Shown: piece after piece, positions 44,722 to 53,709 of the stretch | How the letters are laid out: every line of letters starts with the position of its first letter | Position numbering within the stretch: the first letter of the stretch is position 1 | Assembly (NCBI GenBank): GCA_946480915.1 | Contig: CAMLLO010000004.1 | Span: 124,001-188,000 of the forward strand | DNA: 64,000 bases | Source: an uncultured Sphingobacteriaceae bacterium | GTDB taxonomy: Bacteria; Bacteroidota; Bacteroidia; Sphingobacteriales; Sphingobacteriaceae | Direction: 5' to 3' | Position numbers and translations under genes: made by a program | The notes under the pieces: model-generated | Database searches by the model: none | What the model saw: only the letters and a program-made list of their open reading frames with translations | What the model was told of the DNA's origin: nothing

Positions 44722-45954
44722 TCAGCCATACTTTTTCAGTCTTTGAATGTTTTTTTTCAAACTTGCCTTGTCGGCGAGAGAATTAGCAAGCGTTAAAGCG
44801 GTCTGATAATGATGCAGGGCTTTTTTATTATCTAAATCGGTGTAAAGATTGCCGAGCAATGAGTAATAAAAATGGTTGCCGCTTAAGTTCAATTTTTCGG
44901 CTTCAATAATTGCCTCTTCTTTTCCATGAGCCTTTGCGAGAGCAAAAGTCCGGTTCAAGGCTGCGATTGGTGAATACTCTAAAATCAACAGGTTGTTATA
45001 GAGCTGTAAAATGCTTTCCCACTTCTCCGCAGTATCTGCCTTGCGGGTATGCCAATAGGCAATCCCTGCCTCCAGATGAAATTTGGTTAGACGGTCTCCT
45101 GTAGAGGCCCTGCTCAAATAATACTCTCCTTTTTCAATCAACTCTTTGTTCCACAGAGTTTCGTCCTGATCTTCATATAAAATGTTTTCACCATCTTCAT
45201 TTGTTCTGGCTTCAAAGCGCGAGGAGTGAAAACACATTAAAGCCAATAAAGCATTTACCTGGGGAATGTTAGTTGCCGGGTTTTCGGCAAGCATGTAATT
45301 TAATCGCATGGCTTCTGCACAAAGATCTTTGCGAAGGGTGGTGTTTTGGGAAGTGGAATAATATCCTTCGGAGAACAATAAATAGAGAGTAGTCAACACA
45401 GTTTCCAGCCGGTTATTGATCTCGGTGATGTTAGGATGTTCGATCTTTATATTGGCTTCTTTCAATTTTTCTTTCGCCCGCTTTATCCGTTTGTAAACAA
45501 CTTCTTTGTTGGTTAGATAGGCATCTGCGATTTCCTGAACTCCAAATCCACAAAGTAAATTCAGCGCAAGGGCAACCTGCGATTCGCTTGAAATAACCGG
45601 ATTGCAAACAGTGAAAATCATTGCTAACTGACTGTCGGCAATGTTTTTATCCGATAGGTCAATTTCAATTTCTTCTGTATTAATGGCGCTATATTTTATA
45701 TCTGTCGAAATTTTTTGTTCAAATAGCGAATTCCTCTTTAAGTAATTCTTTGTCTTGTTTTTTGCAACCGTATACAGCCATGCTGTAGGGTTGTCGGGCA
45801 GGCCTTTAATACTCCACAATTCGGTCGCTGCAAGAAAGGTATCGCTAACAATGTCTTCGGCAATTTCAATATGTTCGATGCCGAATAAATAAGATAGAAC
45901 AGAAACTATTTTCTGATACTCAGTTCGGAATAAATGTGGTATAAGCTCTTCCAT
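44722..45954 (-). CDS. ECF42-type RNA polymerase sigma factor with C-terminal TPR-like extension
   Basis: 410 residues, far longer than a standard ECF sigma factor. Region 2 (IEIAEDIVSDTFLAATELW, TAWLYTVAKNKTKNYLKR) and region 4 (ALALNLLCGFGVQEIADAYL) are followed by a DUF6596-type helical extension (about 180-410, AVNALLALMCFHSSRFEAR). This arrangement, with a YCII (DGPF) gene upstream, defines ECF group 42. In that group the C-terminal extension, rather than an anti-sigma factor, is thought to regulate activity. It is the last gene of a three-gene unit with the YCII and AhpD-like genes (spacings 50 and 33 bases). Confidence 0.92.
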   Translation of the reverse strand: MEELIPHLFRTEYQKIVSVLSYLFGIEHIEIAEDIVSDTFLAATELWSIKGLPDNPTAWLYTVAKNKTKNYLKRNSLFEQKISTDIKYSAINTEEIEIDLSDKNIADSQLAMIFTVCNPVISSESQVALALNLLCGFGVQEIADAYLTNKEVVYKRIKRAKEKLKEANIKIEHPNITEINNRLETVLTTLYLLFSEGYYSTSQNTTLRKDLCAEAMRLNYMLAENPATNIPQVNALLALMCFHSSRFEARTNEDGENILYEDQDETLWNKELIEKGEYYLSRASTGDRLTKFHLEAGIAYWHTRKADTAEKWESILQLYNNLLILEYSPIAALNRTFALAKAHGKEEAIIEAEKLNLSGNHFYYSLLGNLYTDLDNKKALHHYQTALTLANSLADKASLKKNIQRLKKYG

Positions 45955-46004
45955 AGATTTAATAATAATGCCCTTGCATTTGCAAAGGCATTATTTTATT
46001 CAAT

Positions 46005-46358
46005 TTAAGGTTCTTCTGACGAAGTTTCCATACGCACTTCTACAGTTCCACCCAAATTTAATATCGGACAACCTTCTGCAATTTCTACAGCCTCATTATA
46101 ATCTTTCGCTTTGATTATAACGAGTCCTCCAATTGACTCTTTAATTTCGACGAAAGGTCCGTTAATTATCTGCTTGTTGGGTTTTACCACCTTTCCATCC
46201 AAATCCCAGCGCTGTAATGGGCGGGACAGTTTGTTTTGAGCAGCAATTCCTCCAAACCAGTTTTTCCAGTCGTTAACAGAGTTTTGTAATTTTTCTGGCG
46301 AAGGCTGTGCTTCTTTACTGGTAAAATCTCTTCGGAATATTAAAAGAAAATCGTTCAT
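46005..46358 (-). CDS. YCII-related (DGPF) domain protein
   Basis: 117 residues. It has the YCII/DGPF pattern: FLLIFRRDF at the start, NGPFVEIKESIGGLVIIKAK in the middle and a C-terminal GTVEVRM strand. These small dimeric ferredoxin-like proteins are the usual operon partners of ECF42 sigma factors; their catalytic role is not known. It lies between the AhpD-like and sigma genes. Confidence 0.9.
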   Translation of the reverse strand: MNDFLLIFRRDFTSKEAQPSPEKLQNSVNDWKNWFGGIAAQNKLSRPLQRWDLDGKVVKPNKQIINGPFVEIKESIGGLVIIKAKDYNEAVEIAEGCPILNLGGTVEVRMETSSEEP

Positions 46359-46391
46359 TTTTATTTGATTTAAACGTTATTAAATGCTCGG

Positions 46392-46844
46392 CTAACCAAA
46401 TTGTCCAACTCTGTAAGTTCCAATTTCGTGAGGGAATGCAAGGTTAATGCGATTCCATGTGTTAACGGTTGTTATTGCAAGCGTTAAGTCAATTAATTCC
46501 TCTTCAGTAAACTGATCTTTAACTTCATTATAAATAGTATCCGGCACAGAGCAATTGGTAATGGCTTCTGCCCAGGTGAATGCCGCTCTTTCACGCTCAC
46601 TGTAATAAGGTGCTTCCCGCCAGGCACTCAGGCCGTATATGCGTTGCTCAGTTTCACCTTTGTGCCGGGCATCTTTAGAATGCATATCGAGGCAATAAGC
46701 GCAATGGTTAATTTGTGATACTCTAAAATAAACCAGTTCTAAAAGGGAATCTTCAAGAGGTGATTTTTTTAGATAAGCTGTGATACCAAAAAGTGGTTTC
46801 AATGCATTTTGTCCTGTTGCATGGATGTTGATTCGTTGTTCCAT
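46392..46844 (-). CDS. AhpD-like carboxymuconolactone decarboxylase family protein
   Basis: 150 residues. It has the AhpD-type CxxC with downstream His (INHCAYCLDMHSKDA: Cys48, Cys51, His55) and the helical pattern of the family (ERERAAFTWAEAITN). AhpD proteins act as thiol-disulfide or alkylhydroperoxidase components. It is the first gene of the ECF42 unit and probably one of its targets. Confidence 0.92.
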   Translation of the reverse strand: MEQRINIHATGQNALKPLFGITAYLKKSPLEDSLLELVYFRVSQINHCAYCLDMHSKDARHKGETEQRIYGLSAWREAPYYSERERAAFTWAEAITNCSVPDTIYNEVKDQFTEEELIDLTLAITTVNTWNRINLAFPHEIGTYRVGQFG

Positions 46845-47097
46845 CTTGTTTTAATTTGATTGTTAAAACCTAATTACAATCTAATTTTTCAGATTGGACA
46901 AAATGCCTAATTTTTTTTAATTTAAATTGAAAATGCCTTAATCTTAAATCATAGCAGGGTTTTCTATGCTTTAATTAAGGCAAGTGTTCGCAGCTAGAAA
47001 GAAGGAGTTTCAATGAGGGGGGCACATCAGCTTTAAGACATGTTCCGAAGAACACGTCCTAAAGTTGAGTATATTTAATCCATTAAACATGGTTTTC

Positions 47098-48981
47098 TCA
47101 ATTCCCCTTCCGAGGCTTCCCTGGTTTTGTAAGTACTATATTAGGTTTTGGAGCATTCTTCATATCTTCACCAAGGTAAAAACTTAAGTGTGGCGGCTGA
47201 TTGTAAGAAACGTTTTGCCAGGCAACGCTAAGTCTGTATTGAGGATCGTGCATCAATGTATACAGGCGATGAGTTGTTGGAATGACCGTGGTATAAACGC
47301 GGAGCTCGTTGGGCCCAGCACTCAGAATGATCTCTTCCCTCCAGTCGCCAAACAGGTCGGCGGTTAAATTTGCATTCCTCCTTCCGTTGCCCCTTTCACC
47401 GCTTGCCGCGCTCCAAATAGTACCGACTTTGTATTTATTGATGTTGCCACCACCCATCAGCTCACGGGTGAAATCGCCATCCCACCAGATCGGCCAGGAA
47501 CCTGTGGGGGTAGGACCAATTTTTTCTCCTGTCATCGAGTGTAAACCGCCAGAGCCTGACCACCACATTTCGGCGCCTTGATTATCAGGGTCTATATTTT
47601 CTGCCACCCCACCTCCAACATCCGTGTCAATCGAACCTTTGAAATATACCTTTCCGGTACGGGCACTGTAAACTGCCACTCCCGGACCGGCATCTTTAAC
47701 AAAGCCAGAGTCGCCTTTTGAATGATCTTCTATTTCATGGGGGCCAAACACTTCGAGTCCGGGTTTTGTCGGATCCAGGTCGCTTACATGCAAGGCATCA
47801 CCATGCCGAAAGCCGGTAGAAAATAATCCCTTTCCATTATCGTCAACCACCATGGCGCCATAAACAATTTCATCCTTTCCGTCGTCATCTACATCAGCAA
47901 CTGTCAGGTTGTGATTGCCCTGTCCGGAAAATGGATTCTTGCCATCTTTAGTATCAAAAACCCAACGCGAGGTCAATTTGCCATTCCGGTAGTCCCAGGC
48001 TGCCAGCACGGTTCTTCCATAATAGCCGCGACACATTACCACACTCGGTAATTTGCCGTCCAGATAGGCTGCGCAGGCCAGGAACCGGTCTACACGGTTT
48101 CCGGTGTTATCGTTTCCGCCATTGCCTCCGGGGCCGCCCCAGCCATCGGTAGGATAACGGGATGGGATATAAGCTGTCGTGGCAAGAGCCGCACCTGTTT
48201 CACCATTGAAAATGGTGAAGAACTCCGGTCCGTCGAGTACCTTGCCCAGCGTTTTGGCGTCTTTACTTCTGTAATCTTTAGTTGAATCTCCAATCACTTT
48301 TCCTTGACCGTCAATAGTTCCATCGGCAGTTTTCATGGCTACCTCGGCTTTGCCATCGCCATCCATATCAATGACAATAAACTGCGTATAGTGTTCGCCT
48401 TCGCGGATATTCCTGCCGAGATTAATGGTCCACAATAAGGTTCCATCTAGCTTATATGCCTGTAAAACAGGCTTGTCTGTTAGGCCATTGAAAGAGTTAT
48501 CGAGGCCTTTACCTACCTGATGCAACACCAGTTCGTATTGGCCGTCGCCATCCAGATCGCCGGCAGAAGCATCGTGAGGCCTGTAGCCCGTTGGTGTTTG
48601 AAGCGGGATAGAAAGATATTGGCGTACAGGCGCATTAGCAGGGATAATAAAAGGCTTGCTCGCGGCGGTTTCTTTACCTCTTACAATAGCTTTTACGGTA
48701 TAAGATGTAATCTGTGTCAGATCTGCTTTGGTGTCTGTGAAATTAGTGCCGGCGCTTATTGGCTGCGAATTTAGCTTTACTGGTTTTCCGATGCCTGATG
48801 TGCGATAAATATTGAAGGGCAAGTTCTGAGGTTCGGTACCCAAAAGACGCCAGCTAATAAAAACAGAATCAGGCTTATGACGAACGGCTATTACACCGCG
48901 GTCGAGGTTTTCCATAACACGCTGGCCATAAAGCGATGACGAAAGAAGTATTAAGAGGAAGTAAAGTATCGGTTTTCTCAT
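47098..48981 (-). CDS. PL11 rhamnogalacturonan lyase
   Basis: 627 residues with signal peptide (RKPILYFLLILLSSSLYG). The family PL11 (YesW/YesX) features are clear: an N-terminal fibronectin-like part (VMENLDRGVIAVRHK), then an eight-bladed propeller with calcium-binding DxDxDG loops (AGDLDGDGQYE, DMDGDGKAEVAMKTADG, DVDDDGKDEI, WDGDF). It cleaves the rhamnogalacturonan I backbone of pectin by beta-elimination. No T9SS tail and no lipobox, so the enzyme is probably periplasmic or secreted by another route. It stands alone between the ECF42 unit and a DHFR-like gene. Confidence 0.95.
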   Translation of the reverse strand: MRKPILYFLLILLSSSLYGQRVMENLDRGVIAVRHKPDSVFISWRLLGTEPQNLPFNIYRTSGIGKPVKLNSQPISAGTNFTDTKADLTQITSYTVKAIVRGKETAASKPFIIPANAPVRQYLSIPLQTPTGYRPHDASAGDLDGDGQYELVLHQVGKGLDNSFNGLTDKPVLQAYKLDGTLLWTINLGRNIREGEHYTQFIVIDMDGDGKAEVAMKTADGTIDGQGKVIGDSTKDYRSKDAKTLGKVLDGPEFFTIFNGETGAALATTAYIPSRYPTDGWGGPGGNGGNDNTGNRVDRFLACAAYLDGKLPSVVMCRGYYGRTVLAAWDYRNGKLTSRWVFDTKDGKNPFSGQGNHNLTVADVDDDGKDEIVYGAMVVDDNGKGLFSTGFRHGDALHVSDLDPTKPGLEVFGPHEIEDHSKGDSGFVKDAGPGVAVYSARTGKVYFKGSIDTDVGGGVAENIDPDNQGAEMWWSGSGGLHSMTGEKIGPTPTGSWPIWWDGDFTRELMGGGNINKYKVGTIWSAASGERGNGRRNANLTADLFGDWREEIILSAGPNELRVYTTVIPTTHRLYTLMHDPQYRLSVAWQNVSYNQPPHLSFYLGEDMKNAPKPNIVLTKPGKPRKGN

Positions 48982-49197
48982 GTTCTAAGCTAGGAAATTT
49001 AATTTTCGACTTCGCTTCTTCATCTGTAACAATGATGTTTGAGAATTAAAGAGACCGTTTATCCGGAGGAACCGGAAAGCTTAACCTTGCATTGATAGGT
49101 GAAATGTCGGATATCGATAAAACAAGATTTTCTGTTGCCAATAAGGTAACTACATACATTGTAAAAAACCCGGACTCTGAATTACCAAAATCTTTCC

Positions 49198-49767
49198 CTA
49201 TTCCATCAAGGCGTAGTTTAATCCTGTAACACCACAAGAAAATTCTTTTGTTGCAATAGGTTTTAATTCTATTTTATCCTTTATTTTTGAAAATACCGGA
49301 ATCCCTTTCCCCAAAATAATCGGATTCACAAATAGCCAGTACTCATCAATAAGATTATGCTCCATTAATGTGTGAGATGCTGTCGGGCTTCCGAAGATCA
49401 TAATATTTTTACCAGGCAAGGCTTTTATTCGTTCAATTTCAGCCTTAATGTTGCCGTCAAGAAAAGTAGTTTTATTGGCAGGGGAGCCTTTCATTGTTTT
49501 AGACAGTACAATTTTGTCGACACTATTATACCAGTTTGAATGTTCCACATCGTGTTCGCTGGCATTGGGTTGCTTTGCAGCGGAGGGCCAGTAGCTGTCC
49601 ATCATTTGATAGGTAACCCGGCCATACAATGCAGTATCCGCTTCGGCAGTGAATTTACCAACCAAGCGAAACATTTCATCGTCGAATTTGATCCAATCCA
49701 TCTCGCCATTCGGGCCTGCAGCAAAGCCGTCGAGACTGGTGTGTAATGATAGAATTATTTTTCTCAT
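49198..49767 (-). CDS. Dihydrofolate reductase-like (RibD C-terminal domain) protein
   Basis: 189 residues, a single RibD_C/DHFR-like domain: RKIILSLHTSLDGFAAGPNG at the start, ADTALYGRVTYQMM, the nucleotide-binding IMIFGSPTASHTLM and LFVNPIILGKGIPVF. Family members (YyaP/YwjB type) are stand-alone NADPH-binding reductases of unknown substrate. Cytoplasmic. Not obviously linked to the neighbouring polysaccharide genes. Confidence 0.9.
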   Translation of the reverse strand: MRKIILSLHTSLDGFAAGPNGEMDWIKFDDEMFRLVGKFTAEADTALYGRVTYQMMDSYWPSAAKQPNASEHDVEHSNWYNSVDKIVLSKTMKGSPANKTTFLDGNIKAEIERIKALPGKNIMIFGSPTASHTLMEHNLIDEYWLFVNPIILGKGIPVFSKIKDKIELKPIATKEFSCGVTGLNYALME

Positions 49768-50023
49768 GTTAATTTTAATTGATTCTTCTGCAAGTTACAC
49801 GAGATATTGTAATAACAAGCTGGTGGAAAGCGACAGATTAAAGGCTTATCCCGACAGCGTCAGCGTGGAAATCATGACTTGGCCAGGAGGGCCAAGAACT
49901 GGAGAAATCAGACTTTCTATTGATGATTTTGAAAAGAAGCCTTGTTGAAAGTTGGGCTTTTATAGGTGACAAGCCCGCCGCAGTCACTGATCCCTGCGAC
50001 TCATTTTATATTGTGCCAGTTGC

Positions 50024-50056
50024 AATTCCCGGGAATCAAAGGCCTTCCCGGGAATT
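50024..50056 (-). terminator. Hairpin after the small lipoprotein gene
   Basis: AATTCCCGGGAA and TTCCCGGGAATT, each itself palindromic, form a 12-bp perfect stem 11 bases past the stop at 50067. There is no strong T tract. Confidence 0.5.
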
Positions 50057-50066
50057 AACGTCCATT

Positions 50067-50651
50067 TTACTCGCATCCAAAGCCGCAGGTTTCTAAAGTT
50101 CCGCAGCCCGTGTTATTACCTGATTTGTAAAAGCCGACCGTGCTTGTGTGAGAGACATTTTTGTTGATTGTTAATCTGTAATAAGAAATATTAGTACCAC
50201 TGGTACCTAAATTAAATTTAATTACAGATTGGGTGTAACAATCCTGACTTGGGTCAACCTTAAATTCTGGAGTAAAGGCATTCCATGTGGTGCCGTTTGT
50301 ACTGGTTGCACCACTTACAATGTTCTCAGGTTTTATACAAGCACCCAGGGTTATACCCCAATGACTCAGATCTTGAACTGTCCCGGTTCCAGGGTTACCA
50401 TTACCCGGAGTTAAGTTTCGCACTCTCCATTCCCATGTGTAAGTACCGTTGTTATTATCGGTTATACTAAACAAGTATACATTGTAGGGTGATGTACTGG
50501 AGGTCGAGGCTACTTTCGATTGTTGTAAACATTGCTGGGCTAGCAATTTTTCCGCTTCTGAGTTCGGTTCGTCAGCCTTCTTATTGCAGGCATAGAATAC
50601 TGTCACCATTGCAGACATTGCAATGAAGCTCTTAATAAATGTTCTTTTCAT
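50067..50651 (-). CDS. Hypothetical lipoprotein
   Basis: 194 residues. Lipoprotein signal with Cys22 (MSAMVTVFYAC), then a Ser/Thr-rich beta protein (YNVYLFSITDNNNGTYTWEW, DLSHWGITLGACI, IKFNLGTSGTNISYYRLTIN) and Cys pairs near the end (CGTLETCGFGC). The beta pattern and Cys content suggest an extracytoplasmic protein stabilised by disulfides. No family recognised; its place among polysaccharide-degrading lipoproteins suggests a surface role. Confidence 0.7.
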   Translation of the reverse strand: MKRTFIKSFIAMSAMVTVFYACNKKADEPNSEAEKLLAQQCLQQSKVASTSSTSPYNVYLFSITDNNNGTYTWEWRVRNLTPGNGNPGTGTVQDLSHWGITLGACIKPENIVSGATSTNGTTWNAFTPEFKVDPSQDCYTQSVIKFNLGTSGTNISYYRLTINKNVSHTSTVGFYKSGNNTGCGTLETCGFGCE

Positions 50652-50864
50652 AAAATGTTTGTTTTAGTGGAAATCTCATCATGAGAAATCATTCATTATT
50701 ACACTGAAAACAAGTTGAAAGTTTATACATTTATGTTATTGTAAAGTCTGATACACAACTGTTTACAGAGGTATCCATACGGATTCTTATTTGGAACAGG
50801 AATGAGAATTTTCTTCACTACAGACTCTCGGAAATCTGTATCATAATGATTTTTTAACACATAA

Positions 50865-50900
50865 AAATGCCCCAAATATTGTCTAAATTTTGGGGCATTT
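50865..50900 (-). terminator. Terminator after the GH30 gene
   Basis: AAATGCCCCAAA/TTTGGGGCATTT, a perfect 12-bp stem with a 12-nt loop, followed by a T-rich tail on the minus strand. Confidence 0.8.
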
Positions 50901-50934
50901 ATAATGACCAGGTTTTTACCTGGCTTAATAATCT

Positions 50935-52146
50935 CTAATAGGAAACGAATGTTGTGGTACTTTGTGCATCCAGCAAATTGCCCCAACTTCCGCCAGAAAT
51001 GGCAAACCTTGTTCCCTGAGCGATGTTTTTAGTGGGAGAGGTAACCCATCTGTCAAAACCTGGAACTGTAACTCCTGAAAGAGTAAACGGCTGATACGTT
51101 GCACTTGTGTTCTTGTTAACAGCAACGATAATAATTTTTGAGCCCCTGCTAAATGCATAAAGATATACTCCCGGGCTTGGATTGTAGGTTGTACCAATTC
51201 TGCGATCGCCGGGGCGAACAAATTTTGACCACTGGCCAAACATATAGCCCTTTTTATTAGGCACTCCATTGCTCACAAGCAGGCAATTGCCAGTGCCTTT
51301 CAATACATACCACCAAACGTAAGCATTCATCCAGTTTCTAAAGCAATCACCTATTTCCTGTGACATAGTAAGAAACGTATTGATATCGCCATCGTCATAA
51401 TAATGCTCTGTCATCCATATTTTCTTTCCTTTCTCGCGGGCGTTTGAGTGATAGTAAAGTCCGCCGCCATAAAGATGCCCGCCAATATGAGAAATGTGAC
51501 TTGCAGCAGTGGCATCGTTTAGAGTCGGGTCTGAGTACGCATCATCGAAATTGTATGCTTCGGGCATCATTACCGAACCGCCAATATTTTGTGCGTTGTT
51601 TTTGCTAAAGTTAAGAAGCTGTGTGGGAGTCCAATCGCATGATTCATAGGTTACACGGATATTTGGTTCGTTTTGGATGGACACAATATCTGCTCCCAGG
51701 CTAGCTTTTGCATTTTTTAACCATGTAGCATAAGCAGCGTATTGATCGGTTTTAAGAGATCCGCTTACAGTGCTGTTGTTTGTTTTCATGCTGGCAGGAG
51801 GGCTCCAGGTCGTCATTAATATTTTTGCACCGCGAGCTTTAGCTTTTTGAGAATTTGAGATTTCAGCAGTATTGTTTCCATTTGGATCTGCCCGGACACG
51901 GCAAATCGTCATACCTAATTGGTTACTGTTACCGTTACTAAAACAGGCGTTTGCGTCGGCATCAGAAAATGTTCCGCTCCAAACGGAAGCGCCGCCAATC
52001 CCATCCACAAATTGATACACCGCACTGGCATCAATAGCGGCGGTGCCCTTTGTTATTAATTCGGAATCCGCTTCTCTGGAATCGTTTTTAGAGCAGCCTG
52101 CAATCAGGAGGATTGCAGCAAATAAACTTAAACAGTTCTTTTTCAT
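50935..52146 (-). CDS. GH30 (subfamily 8-like) glucuronoxylanase lipoprotein
   Basis: 403 residues. Lipoprotein signal (LLIAGC, Cys18). The (beta/alpha)8 barrel carries the GH30 motifs: FVDGIGGASVWSG, TTWSPPASMK, acid/base Glu160 (IQNEPN) and nucleophile Glu247 (WMTEHYYDD). A C-terminal beta domain (about 320-400) closes the protein. These features match endo-glucuronoxylanases (XynC type). The loop read here as RPGDRRIG lies where characterised enzymes carry the Arg/Tyr that recognise methylglucuronate (RPGYxR), and it has Asp in place of Tyr, so strict glucuronate dependence is uncertain. Its promoter region carries the 37-bp element shared with the deacetylase gene. Confidence 0.9.
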   Translation of the reverse strand: MKKNCLSLFAAILLIAGCSKNDSREADSELITKGTAAIDASAVYQFVDGIGGASVWSGTFSDADANACFSNGNSNQLGMTICRVRADPNGNNTAEISNSQKAKARGAKILMTTWSPPASMKTNNSTVSGSLKTDQYAAYATWLKNAKASLGADIVSIQNEPNIRVTYESCDWTPTQLLNFSKNNAQNIGGSVMMPEAYNFDDAYSDPTLNDATAASHISHIGGHLYGGGLYYHSNAREKGKKIWMTEHYYDDGDINTFLTMSQEIGDCFRNWMNAYVWWYVLKGTGNCLLVSNGVPNKKGYMFGQWSKFVRPGDRRIGTTYNPSPGVYLYAFSRGSKIIIVAVNKNTSATYQPFTLSGVTVPGFDRWVTSPTKNIAQGTRFAISGGSWGNLLDAQSTTTFVSY

Positions 52147-52178
52147 GGCTATAATTTGGTTAATTGTTTGTAGTTAGG

Positions 52179-52243
52179 CAATTATATGGAGGCAGGATAT
52201 GTGGCATTGCGTCGAATTGTTATTTTCAGGATACAAATGTTCA
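52179..52243 (-). promoter_or_regulatory. Xylanase promoter: TATAATTG box plus 37-bp shared element
   Basis: The minus strand has TATAATTG at 52186-52179, 20 bases of unique sequence, then a 37-bp block (52243-52207, beginning TGAACATTTGTATCCTG on that strand) identical to 53454-53418. The block occupies the -35 to -70 zone and no -33 TTG is present, as expected for an activator-dependent promoter. Confidence 0.65.
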
Positions 52244-52300
52244 TTGATCTGCTCTGAGAGTTCGGCGCATCGCTTTTTTTATTTTCTTGCTCCTGTTATA

Positions 52301-53362
52301 TTACTTTTTGGTGATTACAATTGTGCCCTTATCAGCGATAGCGCTAAATACGATGTAACCAGACGGCGATATATAGCAGGTAATGCCCTGGCCATTTTGT
52401 GTTGCACTTGCATTGGTCCATCCTGAAGGAAGGGGTCTGCGGATGCTTATCGGAACATTGTAAACGCTGTTGTCCAGATTGTCGGAAAGTGTCAAAGTAA
52501 GAGTGGTAGATGTACTTCCGGTTTGGGTTAGATTTGCCGCATTTCTTTCCTTTATATATTTAGCCACCGTAGCGAAACCTGCTACCCAGAACTTGTAAGG
52601 GTTTGCGTTAAAAAATGACAAACTGTTTTTCAATTCTGTCGACGAGAGTGAAGAATAGCCTCCGTCATTATCAATTCCATGAATCAGGTAAACTACCCAG
52701 CCGTTTGAAGTGGCCGCACTGTTTGCTTTATTCTGAAAATCCGCGCTTGTTTTGATACTACCGGCGCTGCCACAAACAAACGAACTTATGTTCATAAAAT
52801 TAGCTGGGGTGCTTGGTTCAATTTGTCCGGAGCAGCCTCTTGACGCAATAAAATACTGTTGAGCCAAAGAAGTACTTCCCACACTGCAGTTTGGCCAGGC
52901 TAGTGTAACAGGTTTAATGCCGATATTACTGGTAATCGCATTAATCGAACTGGTGATCTGGCTGGTTTGCTCAGTAGTAGTTAAACCACCCATGCTAGGA
53001 TGTGATGCTGTATGGCTCCCTATTTCGTGCCCGTTTTGAGCGGCGCTCTTGTATCCCGTCCAATTGGGCCCCCAGTTAGTAACCAAGAAAAAAGTCCCTT
53101 TGAAACCATAAGTATTTAAAGCGGGTATTGCGATAGCTACCTGGTTTGAACAATTATCGTCAAAGGTATAGCTCACGGCAGCTGTTCGGAAACCCGACCA
53201 TCGGGCTATTTCATAAGGTGACTGTGCTGCTTTTAATTGTGGTTCACCTGTTCGAGGTTCCTCTGTTAAGTTACCGTTCTGTTTGCTACAGCTTAGCATG
53301 GCAAATAGCGCCACTGCAAAAATACCCTCTAAGGGTATACGGGTTAATGATTTCATGGTCAT
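52301..53362 (-). CDS. CE4 polysaccharide deacetylase lipoprotein
   Basis: 353 residues; an ATG two codons later is also possible. Lipidation Cys25 (LFAMLSC). The NodB-homology domain has motif 1 TFDD (Asp68, Asp69) and metal ligands His117 and His121 (HTASHP), and a later WPNCSVG motif; a C-terminal beta domain (about 265-353) resembles a carbohydrate-binding or immunoglobulin-like fold. CE4 enzymes remove acetyl groups from xylan, chitin or peptidoglycan. The shared promoter element with the xylanase makes acetylxylan the most likely substrate. Confidence 0.88.
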   Translation of the reverse strand: MTMKSLTRIPLEGIFAVALFAMLSCSKQNGNLTEEPRTGEPQLKAAQSPYEIARWSGFRTAAVSYTFDDNCSNQVAIAIPALNTYGFKGTFFLVTNWGPNWTGYKSAAQNGHEIGSHTASHPSMGGLTTTEQTSQITSSINAITSNIGIKPVTLAWPNCSVGSTSLAQQYFIASRGCSGQIEPSTPANFMNISSFVCGSAGSIKTSADFQNKANSAATSNGWVVYLIHGIDNDGGYSSLSSTELKNSLSFFNANPYKFWVAGFATVAKYIKERNAANLTQTGSTSTTLTLTLSDNLDNSVYNVPISIRRPLPSGWTNASATQNGQGITCYISPSGYIVFSAIADKGTIVITKK

Positions 53363-53389
53363 AATTCAGTTAATTATTTGTTAGTTAGT

Positions 53390-53454
53390 CAATTATAGAT
53401 AAACGGGGTATGCAGGCTTGCGTCGAATTGTTATTTTCAGGATACAAATGTTCA
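53390..53454 (-). promoter_or_regulatory. Deacetylase promoter: TATAATTG box plus 37-bp shared element
   Basis: TATAATTG (53397-53390 on the minus strand), a 20-base unique spacer and the 37-bp block (53454-53418) repeat exactly the arrangement found at the xylanase gene. The leaders after the box are also similar (CTAACTA...AATTAAC...AATTAT). Confidence 0.65.
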
Positions 53455-53650
53455 GCCTTATGCGCTGGTGCCAGAGCGAAATAGAAAGAGAGCGTTGAGA
53501 ACGGTTTAAAAGATTCGTATTCGATTCCGATGATATTCGGCGATCAGCAAATCGGGTTTAAAGATAGGCGTATTGATCTTCTAAAGATTATTATGGGTAA
53601 CAGCAGAACTTGCGGAGGGTGGATTTTTGTAGAGAGAAAGCCGGGCGGAG

Positions 53651-53709
53651 TGCCGGTTTTCAGGATAAGGATTTATTCGCCTTTCGGAAAAAGACTTAAA
53701 CCAGCGGGC
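53651..53709 (+). repeat. Dispersed repeat copy A
   Basis: CCGGTTTTCAGGATAAGG, then GATTTATTCGCC and AGACTTAAACCAGC. Shares this order with copies at 60191-60245 and, less completely, 61013-61059 and 61280-61316. The ends CCGGTTTT and TTAAACCAG are inverted repeats. Confidence 0.55.

Noticed and set aside
49649..49948. Plus-strand frame ending MTWPGGPRTGEIRLSIDDFE
   Set aside because: Its first half is the shadow of the DHFR-like gene; the last 50 residues are protein-like but have no start and no match I can name.
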